From Chitinivorax tropicus (lineage in GTDB: Bacteria > Pseudomonadota > Gammaproteobacteria > Burkholderiales > SCOH01), in contig NZ_JACHHY010000020.1 in assembly GCF_014202905.1 (NCBI RefSeq), positions 33,497 to 97,496 on the forward strand: DNA of 64,000 bases, in the 5' to 3' direction. Below are positions 12,489-21,744 of the stretch, in pieces. The position numbers were made by a program, and so were the translations under genes. The notes beneath the pieces are model-generated. The model did no database searches. It was not told the origin of the DNA and saw nothing but the letters and a program-made list of their open reading frames with translations. The first letter of the stretch is position 1. Every line of letters begins with the position of its first letter.

Positions 12489-13226
12489 GTGGCCGTGCAA
12501 GATATCGATGCGGATGGCTTGAGTACAACGCAGCTGGGAGAGCTGAGCCTCTGCCCATGTGTGTTCGAGGACGAGCATGTGCTGATCGTCAACAAGGCGC
12601 CTGGTGTGGATTTTCATCGGCATGAAGACGAGCCTTCGTTGATTGATCGGGTCCGGGCACAGCATCCAGCCACGACATTATTGACAGTGCACCGGCTCGA
12701 TAAGGTGACATCGGGCCTGGTGGTGTTCGCCAAGCACCCAGAGGTGGCCAGCGAGCTGGGGCGCCGGTTCGAAGCGGGAGAGATCGAAAAATTCTATCTC
12801 GCGCTGGCGAATCGGCCCCCGCGCAAGAAGCAGGGGTTGATCAAAGGGGACATGATCAAGGCGAGAGGTGGGGCTTGGCGCTTGTCGACAACCTACGAGC
12901 ACCCTGCCATCACCCAGTTTTTCAGTTATTCATTGCAGCCTGGGTTACGGCTGTTCTTGCTGCGTCCCCGCACTGGGCGGACGCATCAGTTGCGTGTGGC
13001 GATGAAAGCGTTAGGCGCACCGATTTTGGGTGATGCGCTGTATGGTGGCGAGTGTGCTGGGGTGGATCGGACCTATCTGCATGCCTTCTGCCTGCGCTTC
13101 GCTCTGTTGGGAAAGGCGTATCAGATCGTATGTTGGCCAGATCAGGGCAGGCTGTTTCAGGTCACTCCGCTGGACGAATTGGCGTCATTGCATGAGCCAT
13201 GGCTGTTACCATGGCCTCAGTGTTAG
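12489..13226 (+). CDS. RluA-family RNA pseudouridine synthase
   Basis: RluA-type enzyme that isomerises uridine to pseudouridine in RNA. The catalytic motif HRLDKVTSGL with its invariant aspartate is present, then the RTGRTHQLRVAMKALG segment and the LGDALYG motif. There is no S4 domain, and the length from the GTG at 12489 is 245 residues. Start choice is uncertain: two GTG codons (12489, 12495) lie near a weak GAAGCGGGA box, while the reading frame stays open into the purA 3' end. It resembles a family of small RluA-like proteins of unknown target, so the substrate RNA cannot be named. Confidence 0.82.
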   Translation: MAVQDIDADGLSTTQLGELSLCPCVFEDEHVLIVNKAPGVDFHRHEDEPSLIDRVRAQHPATTLLTVHRLDKVTSGLVVFAKHPEVASELGRRFEAGEIEKFYLALANRPPRKKQGLIKGDMIKARGGAWRLSTTYEHPAITQFFSYSLQPGLRLFLLRPRTGRTHQLRVAMKALGAPILGDALYGGECAGVDRTYLHAFCLRFALLGKAYQIVCWPDQGRLFQVTPLDELASLHEPWLLPWPQC

Positions 13227-13245
13227 GTTTCGGCGTTATGTAAGG

Positions 13246-13288
13246 CACCCGTCAGCGCCGGTGCGATGAAGCGGCTCTGACGGGTGCA
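13246..13288. terminator. Bidirectional terminator between convergent genes
   Basis: Perfect 11-bp inverted repeat, GCACCCGTCAG (13246-13256) and CTGACGGGTGC (13278-13288), with a 21-base loop. It lies exactly between the convergent pseudouridine synthase and serB stops. No long T tract follows on either side, so efficiency is uncertain. Confidence 0.6.
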
Positions 13289-13294
13289 TTTGTG

Positions 13295-14149
13295 TCAGGC
13301 GAACCAGTTGATCCAGCCATCCAGTCCGACATGGGTAAGGGCGTACTGAGCCTGCTGCCGCACGATGGGTTTGGCGTGGAAGGCAATGCCCAATCCAGCC
13401 TGTGCCAGCATCTTCAGGTCATTGGCCCCGTCACCCATCGCCACGACCTGATCCGTTTGCAATCCCAGCTCGGTGCGAACACGCATCAGCCAGTCAGCTT
13501 TGGCCTGGGCGTCCAGAATATCGCCAATCAGGCGTCCGGTGAGCTTGCCGGACTCGACTTCCAATGTGTTGGCATGCGCATAGGTGAGCCCCAGCCGGGC
13601 CTGCAGGCGCGCGGTAAAAAAGGTGAAGCCCCCAGACACCAGCATCGACTTCAAACCGGCTGCGTGGGCTTTCTGCAGCATGCGCTCCGCACCGGGTGTC
13701 AGCTGTAGACGCTCTGAATAGACGCGCTCCAGAGCGCTTTCGTCCAGCCCGGCCAATAATGCAACCCGCTCTCGCAGCGATTGACTGAAATCCAGCTCGC
13801 CACGCATGGAGCGCTCGGTGATGGCCGCCACTTGGTCCTTGATACCTTGCATGTCGGCGATTTCATCGATGCATTCGATGGTGATCAGGGTGGAGTCCAT
13901 GTCCATCACCACCAGTCCAAAATCCGTCAGTTTGCGGCCCAGGGGGATGAAGGCGAAGTCATAACCGGCCTCTTCGCAAAAAGCGGCGACATCGGCCTTG
14001 CTGGCCGGGTCCGCCTGCAGCAAGCGGAAGGCCTGGTGGCGGGCATCTGGCAGGGCAATGGCTTCGATGGCATGTGCCTGGGTCAGGTGGGCCAGATGTT
14101 TCAGATCGGGTGTGGCGATATCCGGGGCTTGGACGACGAGTTTATACAT
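13295..14149 (-). CDS. serB: Phosphoserine phosphatase SerB
   Basis: Last enzyme of serine biosynthesis, dephosphorylating phosphoserine; HAD superfamily. The 284-residue protein is taken from the ATG giving MYKLVVQAPD, which has an AAGGA ribosome binding site just upstream; the open frame extends further without support. An N-terminal ACT-like region (about 1-75) precedes HAD motif I, DMDST, with D83 and D85. LVSGGFTFF (motif II region) and GDGANDLKML (motif IV) follow. Spacing to mfd upstream is 17 bases, so the two minus-strand genes probably share a transcript. Confidence 0.95.
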   Translation of the reverse strand: MYKLVVQAPDIATPDLKHLAHLTQAHAIEAIALPDARHQAFRLLQADPASKADVAAFCEEAGYDFAFIPLGRKLTDFGLVVMDMDSTLITIECIDEIADMQGIKDQVAAITERSMRGELDFSQSLRERVALLAGLDESALERVYSERLQLTPGAERMLQKAHAAGLKSMLVSGGFTFFTARLQARLGLTYAHANTLEVESGKLTGRLIGDILDAQAKADWLMRVRTELGLQTDQVVAMGDGANDLKMLAQAGLGIAFHAKPIVRQQAQYALTHVGLDGWINWFA

Positions 14150-14166
14150 GACAACAATCCTTGAAA

Positions 14167-17100
14167 TCAGGCCAGCGCCTTGAAGAAATCTTTGATCAGT
14201 CTGATCCGTGGCGCCAGCTCCGGCAGTTTGGCCTCGATTTTGAGCTTTTCCGGCCCGGCCAGCTTGTATTGGCGATTGCTTTGGATCAGCTGAATGATCT
14301 TCATCGGATCGATCGGCGGATTGGGGGTGAATTGCACGTGGATGGTCTGCTCGGTTGCGTCGATCTGTTTGATGCCCAACGGTTTGCCTGCCAGGCGTAA
14401 GCGGTGGCATTCCAGTAAGGTCTTGGCGGGCTCGGGGGGCAGGCCAAAGCGATCGATCAGCTCCTGATGCATTTCATCCAGCTCTTCAGCGGTGTCGCAA
14501 TTGGCCAGCCGCTTGTAGATGACCAGCCGCTCGTGCACATCGGGGCAGTAATCATTAGGTAGCAGGGTGGGGGCGTGCAGGTTGATCTCGGTGGTGACGC
14601 CAAGGGGCTGGTTCAAGTCGGGTTCGATCCCCTTCTTCAGTGCCTTGACAGCTTCGTTCAGCATGGCGCTATAGAGGTTGAAGCCGATCTCCTGCATCTC
14701 GCCAGATTGTGAGTCGCCCAAGACCTCGCCCGCGCCGCGAATCTCCAGGTCGTGCATGGCCAGATAAAAGCCTGATCCCAGCTCCTCCATCATCTGGATG
14801 GCTTCCAGGCGCTTCTTGGCCTGGGCGGTGACGGCAGATTCGTCCAGGGTCAGCAGGTAAGCATATGCCTGGTGGTGCGAGCGGCCTACCCGGCCCCGCA
14901 GTTGGTGCAGCTGGGCCAGCCCGAAACGATCAGCGCGATTGATGACGATGGTGTTGGCATTGGGGATGTCGATGCCGGTTTCCACAATGGTGGTGCACAA
15001 CAGGATGTTGAAACGCTGTGCATGGAAGTCACGCATGACGGCTTCCAGCTCACGTTCGCGAAGCTGGCCGTGAGCAATGCCGATGCGCGCCTCAGGCAGC
15101 AGCTTCTCCAGCTTCTCCCGCATGTTCTCGATGGTTTCGACTTCATTGTGCAGGAAGAACACCTGGCCGCCACGCTTGAGCTCGCGCAATACTGCTTCAC
15201 GAATGATGCCATCGTCAGTGCGGGATACGAAGGTCTTGATGGCCAGCCGTTTCTGTGGGGCGGTGGCGATCACCGAGAAATCACGGATGCCCTCCAGCGA
15301 CATGGCCAATGTGCGGGGTATCGGGGTGGCGGTCAGCGTCAGCACATCGACCTCGGCGCGTAGTGCTTTCAGTTGCTCTTTGTGGCGCACACCAAAGCGG
15401 TGTTCCTCGTCGATGATCACCAGGCCGAGATTCTTGAATTGCACATCGGGCTGCACCAGTTTGTGGGTGCCGATTACGATGTCGATGGCGCCTTCTGCCA
15501 AGCCTTTCAGGGCAGCGTTGACTTCCTTGCCGGTGCGAAAACGCGATAGCTCGGCAATCTTGACAGGCCAATCGGCAAAGCGGTCACTGAAATTCTGGAA
15601 ATGCTGCTCAGCCAGCAAGGTGGTTGGCACCAATACGGCTACCTGTTTGCCGCCCATTACTGCCACAAAGGCCGCACGCAATGCCACCTCAGTCTTGCCA
15701 AACCCGACATCGCCACACACCAGGCGATCCATTGGCTGGCCGCTGATCATGTCTTTGATGACTGCGGTGATGGCTGCCAGCTGATCCGGCGTTTCCTCAA
15801 AGCCAAAGCTGTCGGCAAAGGCTTGATAGTCGTGCTCGTCCAGCTCGAATGCATGGCCTTCACGGGCTGCGCGCTGAGCGTATAGATTCAGTAACTCGGC
15901 GGCGGTGTCCCGCACCTGCTGGGCAGCCTTGCGCTTGGCCTTTTCCCATTGCCCACTCCCGAGTTTGTGCAGAGGGGCATCCTCCTGCGCTGCGCCACTG
16001 TAGCGGCTGATCACATACAGATGTGAAACAGGTACGTACAGCTTGTCGCTACCGGCATATTCCAGCAGCAGGAATTCATCCTCACCATTGCCGAGATCCA
16101 GGTTGACCAAGCCCATATAGCGACCGATACCATGTTGCTCGTGCACGACTGGATCACCGATCTTGACTTCGGACAGGTCCCGCAACAAGGTGTCTGAGGC
16201 AGGTTTGCGGCTTTGGCGGCTTTCCCGGCTGCGTGCCACGTGTGCATACAGCTCGGATTCTGTGATGAGAGCAGTGCCATCGCCCAGAATGAAGCCGGTC
16301 TGCACTGGGCCGACAGCCAGGCAAAATGGCTGTTTCGCAGCAAGAAATGCAGACCAGTCCTCCAGTAGGGTAGGCTTAAGGCCATATTCGGCCAGATAGC
16401 CGGCCATGGTTTCACGACGACCCAGTGATTCCGCCAGGATCAGAACCCGTCCATCGTGGCTGTGTAGAAAGTCTTCCAGCCTGCTCAATGGGTTATCAGC
16501 ACGACGATCGACCTGAATGGCAGGTAATGGTTGGCTGAGTGCACTCTCTGCTGGTGCGTCTGGCTTCACTTCCAGCCTTGCGTATGGCTTCAGTGCGGCA
16601 AACAGTTCATCGACACTTTGAAATAGCCGCTGCGGTGGCAGTAAAGGCCGTTGGCGGTCGCCCGCCAGCAAATTGTAGCGAGACTGGGTATCCTGCCAGA
16701 ATCGCTCCGCAGCGCGGTGGACATCATGATGGGCCACCACAGTGATGGTATCTGGCAGGTAGTCGAACAGTGTCGCGGTGTGTTCAAAGAACAGTGGCAG
16801 GTAATATTCGATACCTGCAGGAGACATACCATTGCCAATGTCTTTATAGAGCTGTGAACGAGATGGATCGCCCTCAAACTGCTCCCGGAAATGGCGGCGG
16901 AATGTTGTCCTGCCTTGCTCATCCAGCGGGAATTCGCGGGCGGGCAGCAGGCGTACCTCTTTGACAGGATAGATACTGCGCTGGGTGTCTACGTCAAAGG
17001 TGCGGATGGTTTCGATTTCGTCATCGAACAGGTCCAGCCGATAGGGTAAGGTAGAGCCCATCGGGAACAGGTCGATCAGGCCGCCTCGCACACTGTATTC

Positions 17101-17589
17101 ACCGGGGCTGTAGACCTGAGTGACATGCTGGTAGCCAGCCAGCGTCATCTGGCCACGCAGTTGGTCAAGATCGATTTTTTCCTTGGTTTTCAGAAAAAAA
17201 GTATGCGCAGCCAGAAACTCGACGGGGGGCAGCCGCTGCATGGCGGTGCCTGTTGGCACGATCAGGACGTCGAATGCACCTTGTCTTACCTGCCACAACG
17301 TGGCCAGCCGCTCTGAAATCAGGTCTTGGTGGGGCGAGAAATGGTCGTATGGCAGCGTTTCCCAGTCTGGCAACAACAGCACCTGCTTGTCAGGCGAGAA
17401 GAATCGCAGCTCATCCAACAGCCTTAGTGCATGCTGACTGGTTTCTGTCAGAATCAGGGTGGGCGCCGCCTGCAGCGCCTGCAATTGGGCCAGATACCAA
17501 GCATCCGAGCTGCCCGCCAGCAAGGGCGCAGCGCTACGAAGACCGGGTTTCAGCGAAGGAGCTTGAAAACGCATCGACGTACAAACCAT
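14167..17589 (-). CDS. mfd: Transcription-repair coupling factor
   Basis: Large translocase that removes RNA polymerase stalled at DNA lesions and recruits UvrAB. The 1140-residue protein has the UvrB-like N-terminal modules and an RNA-polymerase interacting region (VKIGDPVVHEQHGIGRYMGL). The RecG-like motor has Walker A GDVGFGKTEVALRAAF, the DEEH box in IDEEHRFGVRHKEQ, and TATPIPRTLAMS. HQLRGRVGRS (motif VI) and a C-terminal TRCF domain follow. Two in-frame ATGs (17589 and 17574) are close together and neither has a strong ribosome binding site. Full length for the family. Confidence 0.97.
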   Translation of the reverse strand: MVCTSMRFQAPSLKPGLRSAAPLLAGSSDAWYLAQLQALQAAPTLILTETSQHALRLLDELRFFSPDKQVLLLPDWETLPYDHFSPHQDLISERLATLWQVRQGAFDVLIVPTGTAMQRLPPVEFLAAHTFFLKTKEKIDLDQLRGQMTLAGYQHVTQVYSPGEYSVRGGLIDLFPMGSTLPYRLDLFDDEIETIRTFDVDTQRSIYPVKEVRLLPAREFPLDEQGRTTFRRHFREQFEGDPSRSQLYKDIGNGMSPAGIEYYLPLFFEHTATLFDYLPDTITVVAHHDVHRAAERFWQDTQSRYNLLAGDRQRPLLPPQRLFQSVDELFAALKPYARLEVKPDAPAESALSQPLPAIQVDRRADNPLSRLEDFLHSHDGRVLILAESLGRRETMAGYLAEYGLKPTLLEDWSAFLAAKQPFCLAVGPVQTGFILGDGTALITESELYAHVARSRESRQSRKPASDTLLRDLSEVKIGDPVVHEQHGIGRYMGLVNLDLGNGEDEFLLLEYAGSDKLYVPVSHLYVISRYSGAAQEDAPLHKLGSGQWEKAKRKAAQQVRDTAAELLNLYAQRAAREGHAFELDEHDYQAFADSFGFEETPDQLAAITAVIKDMISGQPMDRLVCGDVGFGKTEVALRAAFVAVMGGKQVAVLVPTTLLAEQHFQNFSDRFADWPVKIAELSRFRTGKEVNAALKGLAEGAIDIVIGTHKLVQPDVQFKNLGLVIIDEEHRFGVRHKEQLKALRAEVDVLTLTATPIPRTLAMSLEGIRDFSVIATAPQKRLAIKTFVSRTDDGIIREAVLRELKRGGQVFFLHNEVETIENMREKLEKLLPEARIGIAHGQLRERELEAVMRDFHAQRFNILLCTTIVETGIDIPNANTIVINRADRFGLAQLHQLRGRVGRSHHQAYAYLLTLDESAVTAQAKKRLEAIQMMEELGSGFYLAMHDLEIRGAGEVLGDSQSGEMQEIGFNLYSAMLNEAVKALKKGIEPDLNQPLGVTTEINLHAPTLLPNDYCPDVHERLVIYKRLANCDTAEELDEMHQELIDRFGLPPEPAKTLLECHRLRLAGKPLGIKQIDATEQTIHVQFTPNPPIDPMKIIQLIQSNRQYKLAGPEKLKIEAKLPELAPRIRLIKDFFKALA

Positions 17590-17683
17590 TCACGGGAAAC
17601 CGCGAATTATACCAGCCAGCCATGAAACAGCGCAGCGTGGTTGTAGGCTCGTAGGGGCGTTTCCCCCAAGAGCGCATGCCGCG

Positions 17684-18337
17684 CTACTTGGTTGCCCGGT
17701 CTTTGTCGACGTCTTTGTCTTTCTCGCCTTTGTTGTTTTTGGCATCCACCGCCAGCTTGTCGATGTCAGCCTGCTGTAGGCGACGTGCGCCGTTGAAACG
17801 TTCCCGCCAGTATTTTTCTTTGATATTGACGACCTGCACGCCGCCGCCGGAGCTGGGTGCATGGATGAACCGGTCATCACCGAGATAGATGCCCACATGG
17901 GAGAATTTACGTTTCAATGTGTTGAAAAAGACCAGATCGCCCGGCTTCAGCTCCTCTTGGTCGATGTTTTCCCCAAGTTTGCTGATGGCCATGGCGTTAT
18001 GTGGTAACGCCATCTGCAGCGATTTTCCAAAAACATATCGAACCAATCCGGAACAATCCAGCCCGGTTTCCGGCGATTTCCCGCCAAATTTATAGGTAAC
18101 GCCCATCAAGGCCAATGCCTGAAGGACAAGATCCTGTGTCTTGATATCCGTAGCGGCGGGCTTGGCGGCATTGCTGCCATCCGCTGATTTACTGGTCTCC
18201 AGTTTGGGTTTGGGCTTGCCGGTTTCAGCGCTTGCTGATGCGCTGGTGGCAGCGCTGGGCTCCGAGGTGGGCTCTGCATGTACCGGCATGATCAGGGCGC
18301 CGAAAAATAGCGCCAACAAGATAGGCAGACTTTTCAT
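17684..18337 (-). CDS. NlpC/P60 family cell-wall hydrolase
   Basis: Secreted cysteine peptidase of the NlpC/P60 family, probably a peptidoglycan endopeptidase. The 217-residue precursor has a cleavable signal peptide (about residues 1-21, ending VHA). A Ser/Ala/Thr/Lys-rich linker runs to about residue 65, then the catalytic domain with C95 in GLDCSGL, H147 in FSHVGIYLG and H159. The C-terminal tail is highly charged (KNNKGEKDKDVDKDRATK). It is separate from mfd by about 90 bases. Family membership is firm; the exact bond cut is unknown. Confidence 0.9.
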   Translation of the reverse strand: MKSLPILLALFFGALIMPVHAEPTSEPSAATSASASAETGKPKPKLETSKSADGSNAAKPAATDIKTQDLVLQALALMGVTYKFGGKSPETGLDCSGLVRYVFGKSLQMALPHNAMAISKLGENIDQEELKPGDLVFFNTLKRKFSHVGIYLGDDRFIHAPSSGGGVQVVNIKEKYWRERFNGARRLQQADIDKLAVDAKNNKGEKDKDVDKDRATK

Positions 18338-18586
18338 AAGGTCGAACTCTACCCCATGCTAGGCGCTTGTGCCATACATCCCGTATGTTTCATGGGCCAA
18401 TTCAACCAGGCACCACATCATTTTCAGAGGTGAATTCATCCGGATGTTGCGTGGTAGTAGATGTGAGTACGATATATATGCATGCCGCTGTGCCATTGCT
18501 CGTGATGTGAGCACAAGCTGTATGGCAGGCTGTGCCTTCCCGTATGATGTTGGCTATATTCCAACCGATAACAATCAGGTATTAGC

Positions 18587-20266
18587 ATGCTCAGGGAAAC
18601 CTTCAGCGTCTTGCGCGACCTGCCGCGCGTACGTGAAATCAGTGCTGTATTTGTCCGCAACGGTTTGGGCGATCTTGTCCATCGGCTGGGCATTCCGGCC
18701 ATGTTCGAGCGGGCGGGCCAGATTCTGCATGTGCCAGTGGAGCCCGGCGATGAACCCATCCCAGCGCCGGTACGTGTTCGGCTGGCATTTGAGGCATTAG
18801 GCCCCACCTTCGTCAAGCTGGGGCAGGTTTTGGCAACGCGGGTGGATGTATTTCCACAGGATTGGATCACCGAATTTGAGAAGCTGCAGACCAATGTCCC
18901 CGGCATCCCGTTCGAGCAGTTGGAGGCTGATCTGCAGAAAGCCATCGGTATGCCGCTGGATCAAGTATTCCGCCAGCTTGATCGAACCCCTATCGGCGCG
19001 GCTTCCATTGCGCAGGTCCATCGGGCAACCTTATTCACCGGTGAGGAGGTCATCCTCAAGATCCGACGGCCAGGCATCATTTCCAAAATAGAAGCCGATC
19101 TTCGGATTCTGCATCATATCGCTGCCTTGGTGGAGTTCGAATGGCCCGATTTGAGGCGCTATCACCCTGTATCCATCGTCGAGCAATTTTCCCGATCCTT
19201 GCACCGCGAGCTTGATCTCAGTGTCGAGGCGCGTAATGTGGATCGATTCCGCCGCAATTTCGAATGCGACCCTCGGATCGTCGTACCTGGCATCCATTGG
19301 GAGTGGACAAGCGAGATCGTCAATGTCCAGGAATACATTGATGGCATACCGGGCAACGAGCTGAAAAGAGTCGATCAGTCTGGGCTGGATCGCAAGGAAC
19401 TAGCTGCAATTGGCGCCGATGCCGTGCTGAAGATGATACTGATCGATGGCTATTTCCACGCCGATCCCCACCCTGGCAACGTGTTTTATCTGGAAGGGGG
19501 ACGAATCGCTTTCATCGATTTCGGCATGGTTGGGCGCTTGCCGCATTACCGACGCGATCAGATCGTTGATCTGCTGGCGGCATTGGCCAATCGGGATGAG
19601 CAAGGCATCTTGGACGTCATCTTGGACTGGAGTGGTGATGTGGTCATTGACGAGGAGAAGCTGGCCGCCGATATCGCCGATTTCATCTTCGACTATGAGT
19701 ATCTGCCGTTGAAAGACATCCGGATCGGTGCCTTGTTGAACCATATGATCAGTATCATGCGCGAACACACCATCGCATTGCCGCCCGATCTGACTTTACT
19801 GTTCAAGGCGTTGATCACGCTGGAGGGATTGGGCCGGCAGCTGGACCCGGAATTCGAGATGGTCGCGCATATGACCCCTTTCGTGCGAGAGGTGGTCATC
19901 GATCGTTATCGACCTTCCAGTCTGCTCCGGCGGATCAAGCACGAAGCCGCAGACACACTCAAGCTGCTATCGAGCGCACCGCGTGACATTGGCAAACTAC
20001 TGAAGGAGATCCGCCGAGGAAAGGTCAAGATCGATTTCGATCTCAAACGTCTCGACCACTTTGGTATCCAGCTCAATCGTGCGGCCAACCGCTTGACACT
20101 TGGCATTGTGACCGGATGCTTGATCATTGCCTCCGCCATCGTGATGACAGTGCCCTCTGGCCCCCGCCTGTGGGGGATGTCCATGTTTGGCTTCATGGGC
20201 TTTTTTATCGCATTTCTCAACAGTATCTGGATCATTTTCTCAATCTGGCGATCCGCCAAGGATTGA
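18587..20266 (+). CDS. ubiB: ABC1/AarF-family atypical kinase (UbiB-like)
   Basis: Member of the UbiB/ADCK family, membrane-associated ATPases required for ubiquinone biosynthesis. The 559-residue protein has the family KxGQ motif (FVKLGQ), the Ala-rich loop PIGAASIAQVH, the lysine in EEVILKIRRPG, HADPHPGN and DFGMVGRL. Two C-terminal transmembrane helices lie at about residues 500-520 and 530-550. Length matches UbiB. Here it stands alone rather than with ubiE/ubiJ, so the specific UbiB name is probable rather than proven. Confidence 0.85.
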   Translation: MLRETFSVLRDLPRVREISAVFVRNGLGDLVHRLGIPAMFERAGQILHVPVEPGDEPIPAPVRVRLAFEALGPTFVKLGQVLATRVDVFPQDWITEFEKLQTNVPGIPFEQLEADLQKAIGMPLDQVFRQLDRTPIGAASIAQVHRATLFTGEEVILKIRRPGIISKIEADLRILHHIAALVEFEWPDLRRYHPVSIVEQFSRSLHRELDLSVEARNVDRFRRNFECDPRIVVPGIHWEWTSEIVNVQEYIDGIPGNELKRVDQSGLDRKELAAIGADAVLKMILIDGYFHADPHPGNVFYLEGGRIAFIDFGMVGRLPHYRRDQIVDLLAALANRDEQGILDVILDWSGDVVIDEEKLAADIADFIFDYEYLPLKDIRIGALLNHMISIMREHTIALPPDLTLLFKALITLEGLGRQLDPEFEMVAHMTPFVREVVIDRYRPSSLLRRIKHEAADTLKLLSSAPRDIGKLLKEIRRGKVKIDFDLKRLDHFGIQLNRAANRLTLGIVTGCLIIASAIVMTVPSGPRLWGMSMFGFMGFFIAFLNSIWIIFSIWRSAKD

Positions 20267-20378
20267 TCAGAAAAAACAAGCCGTTTGACGTATGAAACAA
20301 TACGCTTATCGCACATGGGTTGTCTTGCCCCTGCACGCGAAATACCATCAGACTTAACCAAAGTTAGGAGAAATCGAT

Positions 20379-20819
20379 ATGCATTTTCGAAACCAAGGCT
20401 TCACATTGATCGAGCTGATGATTGCCGTGGCTATTATCGCCATTCTCTCTGCTATCGCAGTGCCCAGTTACACCGACTACGTCAGGCGAGGCAAGCTTGT
20501 CGAAGCCCACTCCATGCTTGCCGATTTCCGGGTGAAAATGGAAGTCTACTATCAGGACAACCGTAGCTACGCCAATGGCGCTGCTTGCGGCTATTCCGTG
20601 TCGAATGGCAAGTCATTTTCCGTTGGCTGCGTTCCGTCCAATAATGGTCAATCATATATCGCTACCGCAAGCAATCTGGCATCTAAGGGGCTGGGTGGTG
20701 CGGGGGATTTCGAATTTACCGTAAATGAGAAAAACGAACAGGCTACCACCAAATTTTACGGTGCCCCACCTAGCCCCGCAGCAGCCTGTTGGCTGACCAA
20801 GAAGGGCGCAACATGTTAA
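20379..20819 (+). CDS. pilE: Type IV minor pilin PilE
   Basis: Type IV prepilin of 146 residues with a seven-residue leader, MHFRNQG, cut before the phenylalanine of FTLIELMI; the conserved Glu at +5 is present. A hydrophobic N-terminal helix is followed by a globular domain with a C-terminal disulfide pair (ACW...ATC). The sequence resembles PilE, a minor pilin of the Pseudomonas-type operon, more than a major pilin. A TTAGGAG ribosome binding site precedes it. The downstream fimT-like gene begins within its last codons. Confidence 0.88.
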   Translation: MHFRNQGFTLIELMIAVAIIAILSAIAVPSYTDYVRRGKLVEAHSMLADFRVKMEVYYQDNRSYANGAACGYSVSNGKSFSVGCVPSNNGQSYIATASNLASKGLGGAGDFEFTVNEKNEQATTKFYGAPPSPAAACWLTKKGATC

Positions 20820-21328
20820 CCCGGGATCGTGGCTTCACGATTCTGGAGCTGATGATCACGATCGCCATCGTATCCATCGTGACCATGATCGCCCTGCCCG
20901 AAGCGTCCGTATGGCTGGCAAATTCGAAGACCAGAACCATTGCGGAAGGCTATATGAATGGTCTGCAAATCGCTCGTAATGAGGCGATTAAGCGAAATAT
21001 CCCCATCCAGTTTGAAATTCAAAATACTGGGGGGTGGACTGTTTCAGTGGTCAGTACGAATGAAGTGGTACAGAAAAGTGTGACCGGTACATCTGCATCC
21101 ATTAAGTTCAGCGTAATAGCCAAAGATAACAAAACGAAGGTGATTTATAACGGCCTGGGCGCATTGGTTGATTCTGGAAACGCCATTCAGGAACTTGATT
21201 TTTCACCAACGTCGATTTCCACTGGGAAATCGACTCCGGTTCGGGTGGTTATCTCCAATCCCAGTGGTTCTGTGAAAATGTGCTTGCCATCATCCGCCTT
21301 GCCAACTGGAGATCCTCGTAAATGTTAA
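20813..21328 (+). CDS. GspH/FimT-family minor pseudopilin
   Basis: A 171-residue prepilin with leader MLTRDRG and mature start FTILELMITIAIVSIV, Glu at +5. The following pattern with MNGLQIARNEAIKRN is typical of GspH/FimT/FimU proteins, which start the minor-pilin tip complex. Its ATG overlaps the pilE stop and its end overlaps pilV, so the operon is tightly coupled. Which of FimT or FimU it corresponds to cannot be decided by eye. Confidence 0.85.
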   Translation: MLTRDRGFTILELMITIAIVSIVTMIALPEASVWLANSKTRTIAEGYMNGLQIARNEAIKRNIPIQFEIQNTGGWTVSVVSTNEVVQKSVTGTSASIKFSVIAKDNKTKVIYNGLGALVDSGNAIQELDFSPTSISTGKSTPVRVVISNPSGSVKMCLPSSALPTGDPRKC

Positions 21329-21744
21329 CCCAATTTTCAAATTCAATGCCGAAATATCAGCATGGTGCCATGCTGCTGGAGGGGTTGATTGCCATTTTGA
21401 TTTTCTCATTTGGCTTGCTGGCAATTGTTGGATTGCAAGGGCAGGCAGTGCGAGATGTTTCAGATGCTCGTGGCCGTATTGATGCTACTTATGTAATGAA
21501 TCGGATTGTTGGTGAGCTTTGGTTGAAAGATCCTAAGAATCTGAAAGATCAAAATACAGATTACGATGATGCATCAACTGATATTGGTAAATTAGCCATT
21601 TCACTTCCAAATGGCAAAGCAAATGTTAAGGTTAGCAATAAGATTGTCACAGTGACATTAACTTGGAAGCCTCCGGCGGCAAAAGATCCTAACAAGCTTG
21701 TAACGGTAACAGCTGTCAACGAAGCATTGAAATCGGGGGCGTGA
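21322..21744 (+). CDS. pilV: Type IV pilus modification protein PilV
   Basis: A 140-residue minor prepilin with an unusually long leader: cleavage is expected after G15, before AMLLEGLIAILIFSFGLL, with Glu at +5. PilV is part of the priming minor-pilin complex with PilW, PilX and PilY1. Residues VGLQGQAVRDVSDARGR are typical of PilV. It overlaps the previous gene by 7 bases and pilW by 4 bases. Codon use turns AT-rich from about here to the end of pilY1. Confidence 0.85.
   Translation: MLTQFSNSMPKYQHGAMLLEGLIAILIFSFGLLAIVGLQGQAVRDVSDARGRIDATYVMNRIVGELWLKDPKNLKDQNTDYDDASTDIGKLAISLPNGKANVKVSNKIVTVTLTWKPPAAKDPNKLVTVTAVNEALKSGA

Noticed and set aside
20267..20378. Possible sigma-54 promoter before pilE (GGGTTGTCTTGC)
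   Set aside because: The GG and GC dinucleotides are two bases too close together for a -24/-12 promoter.
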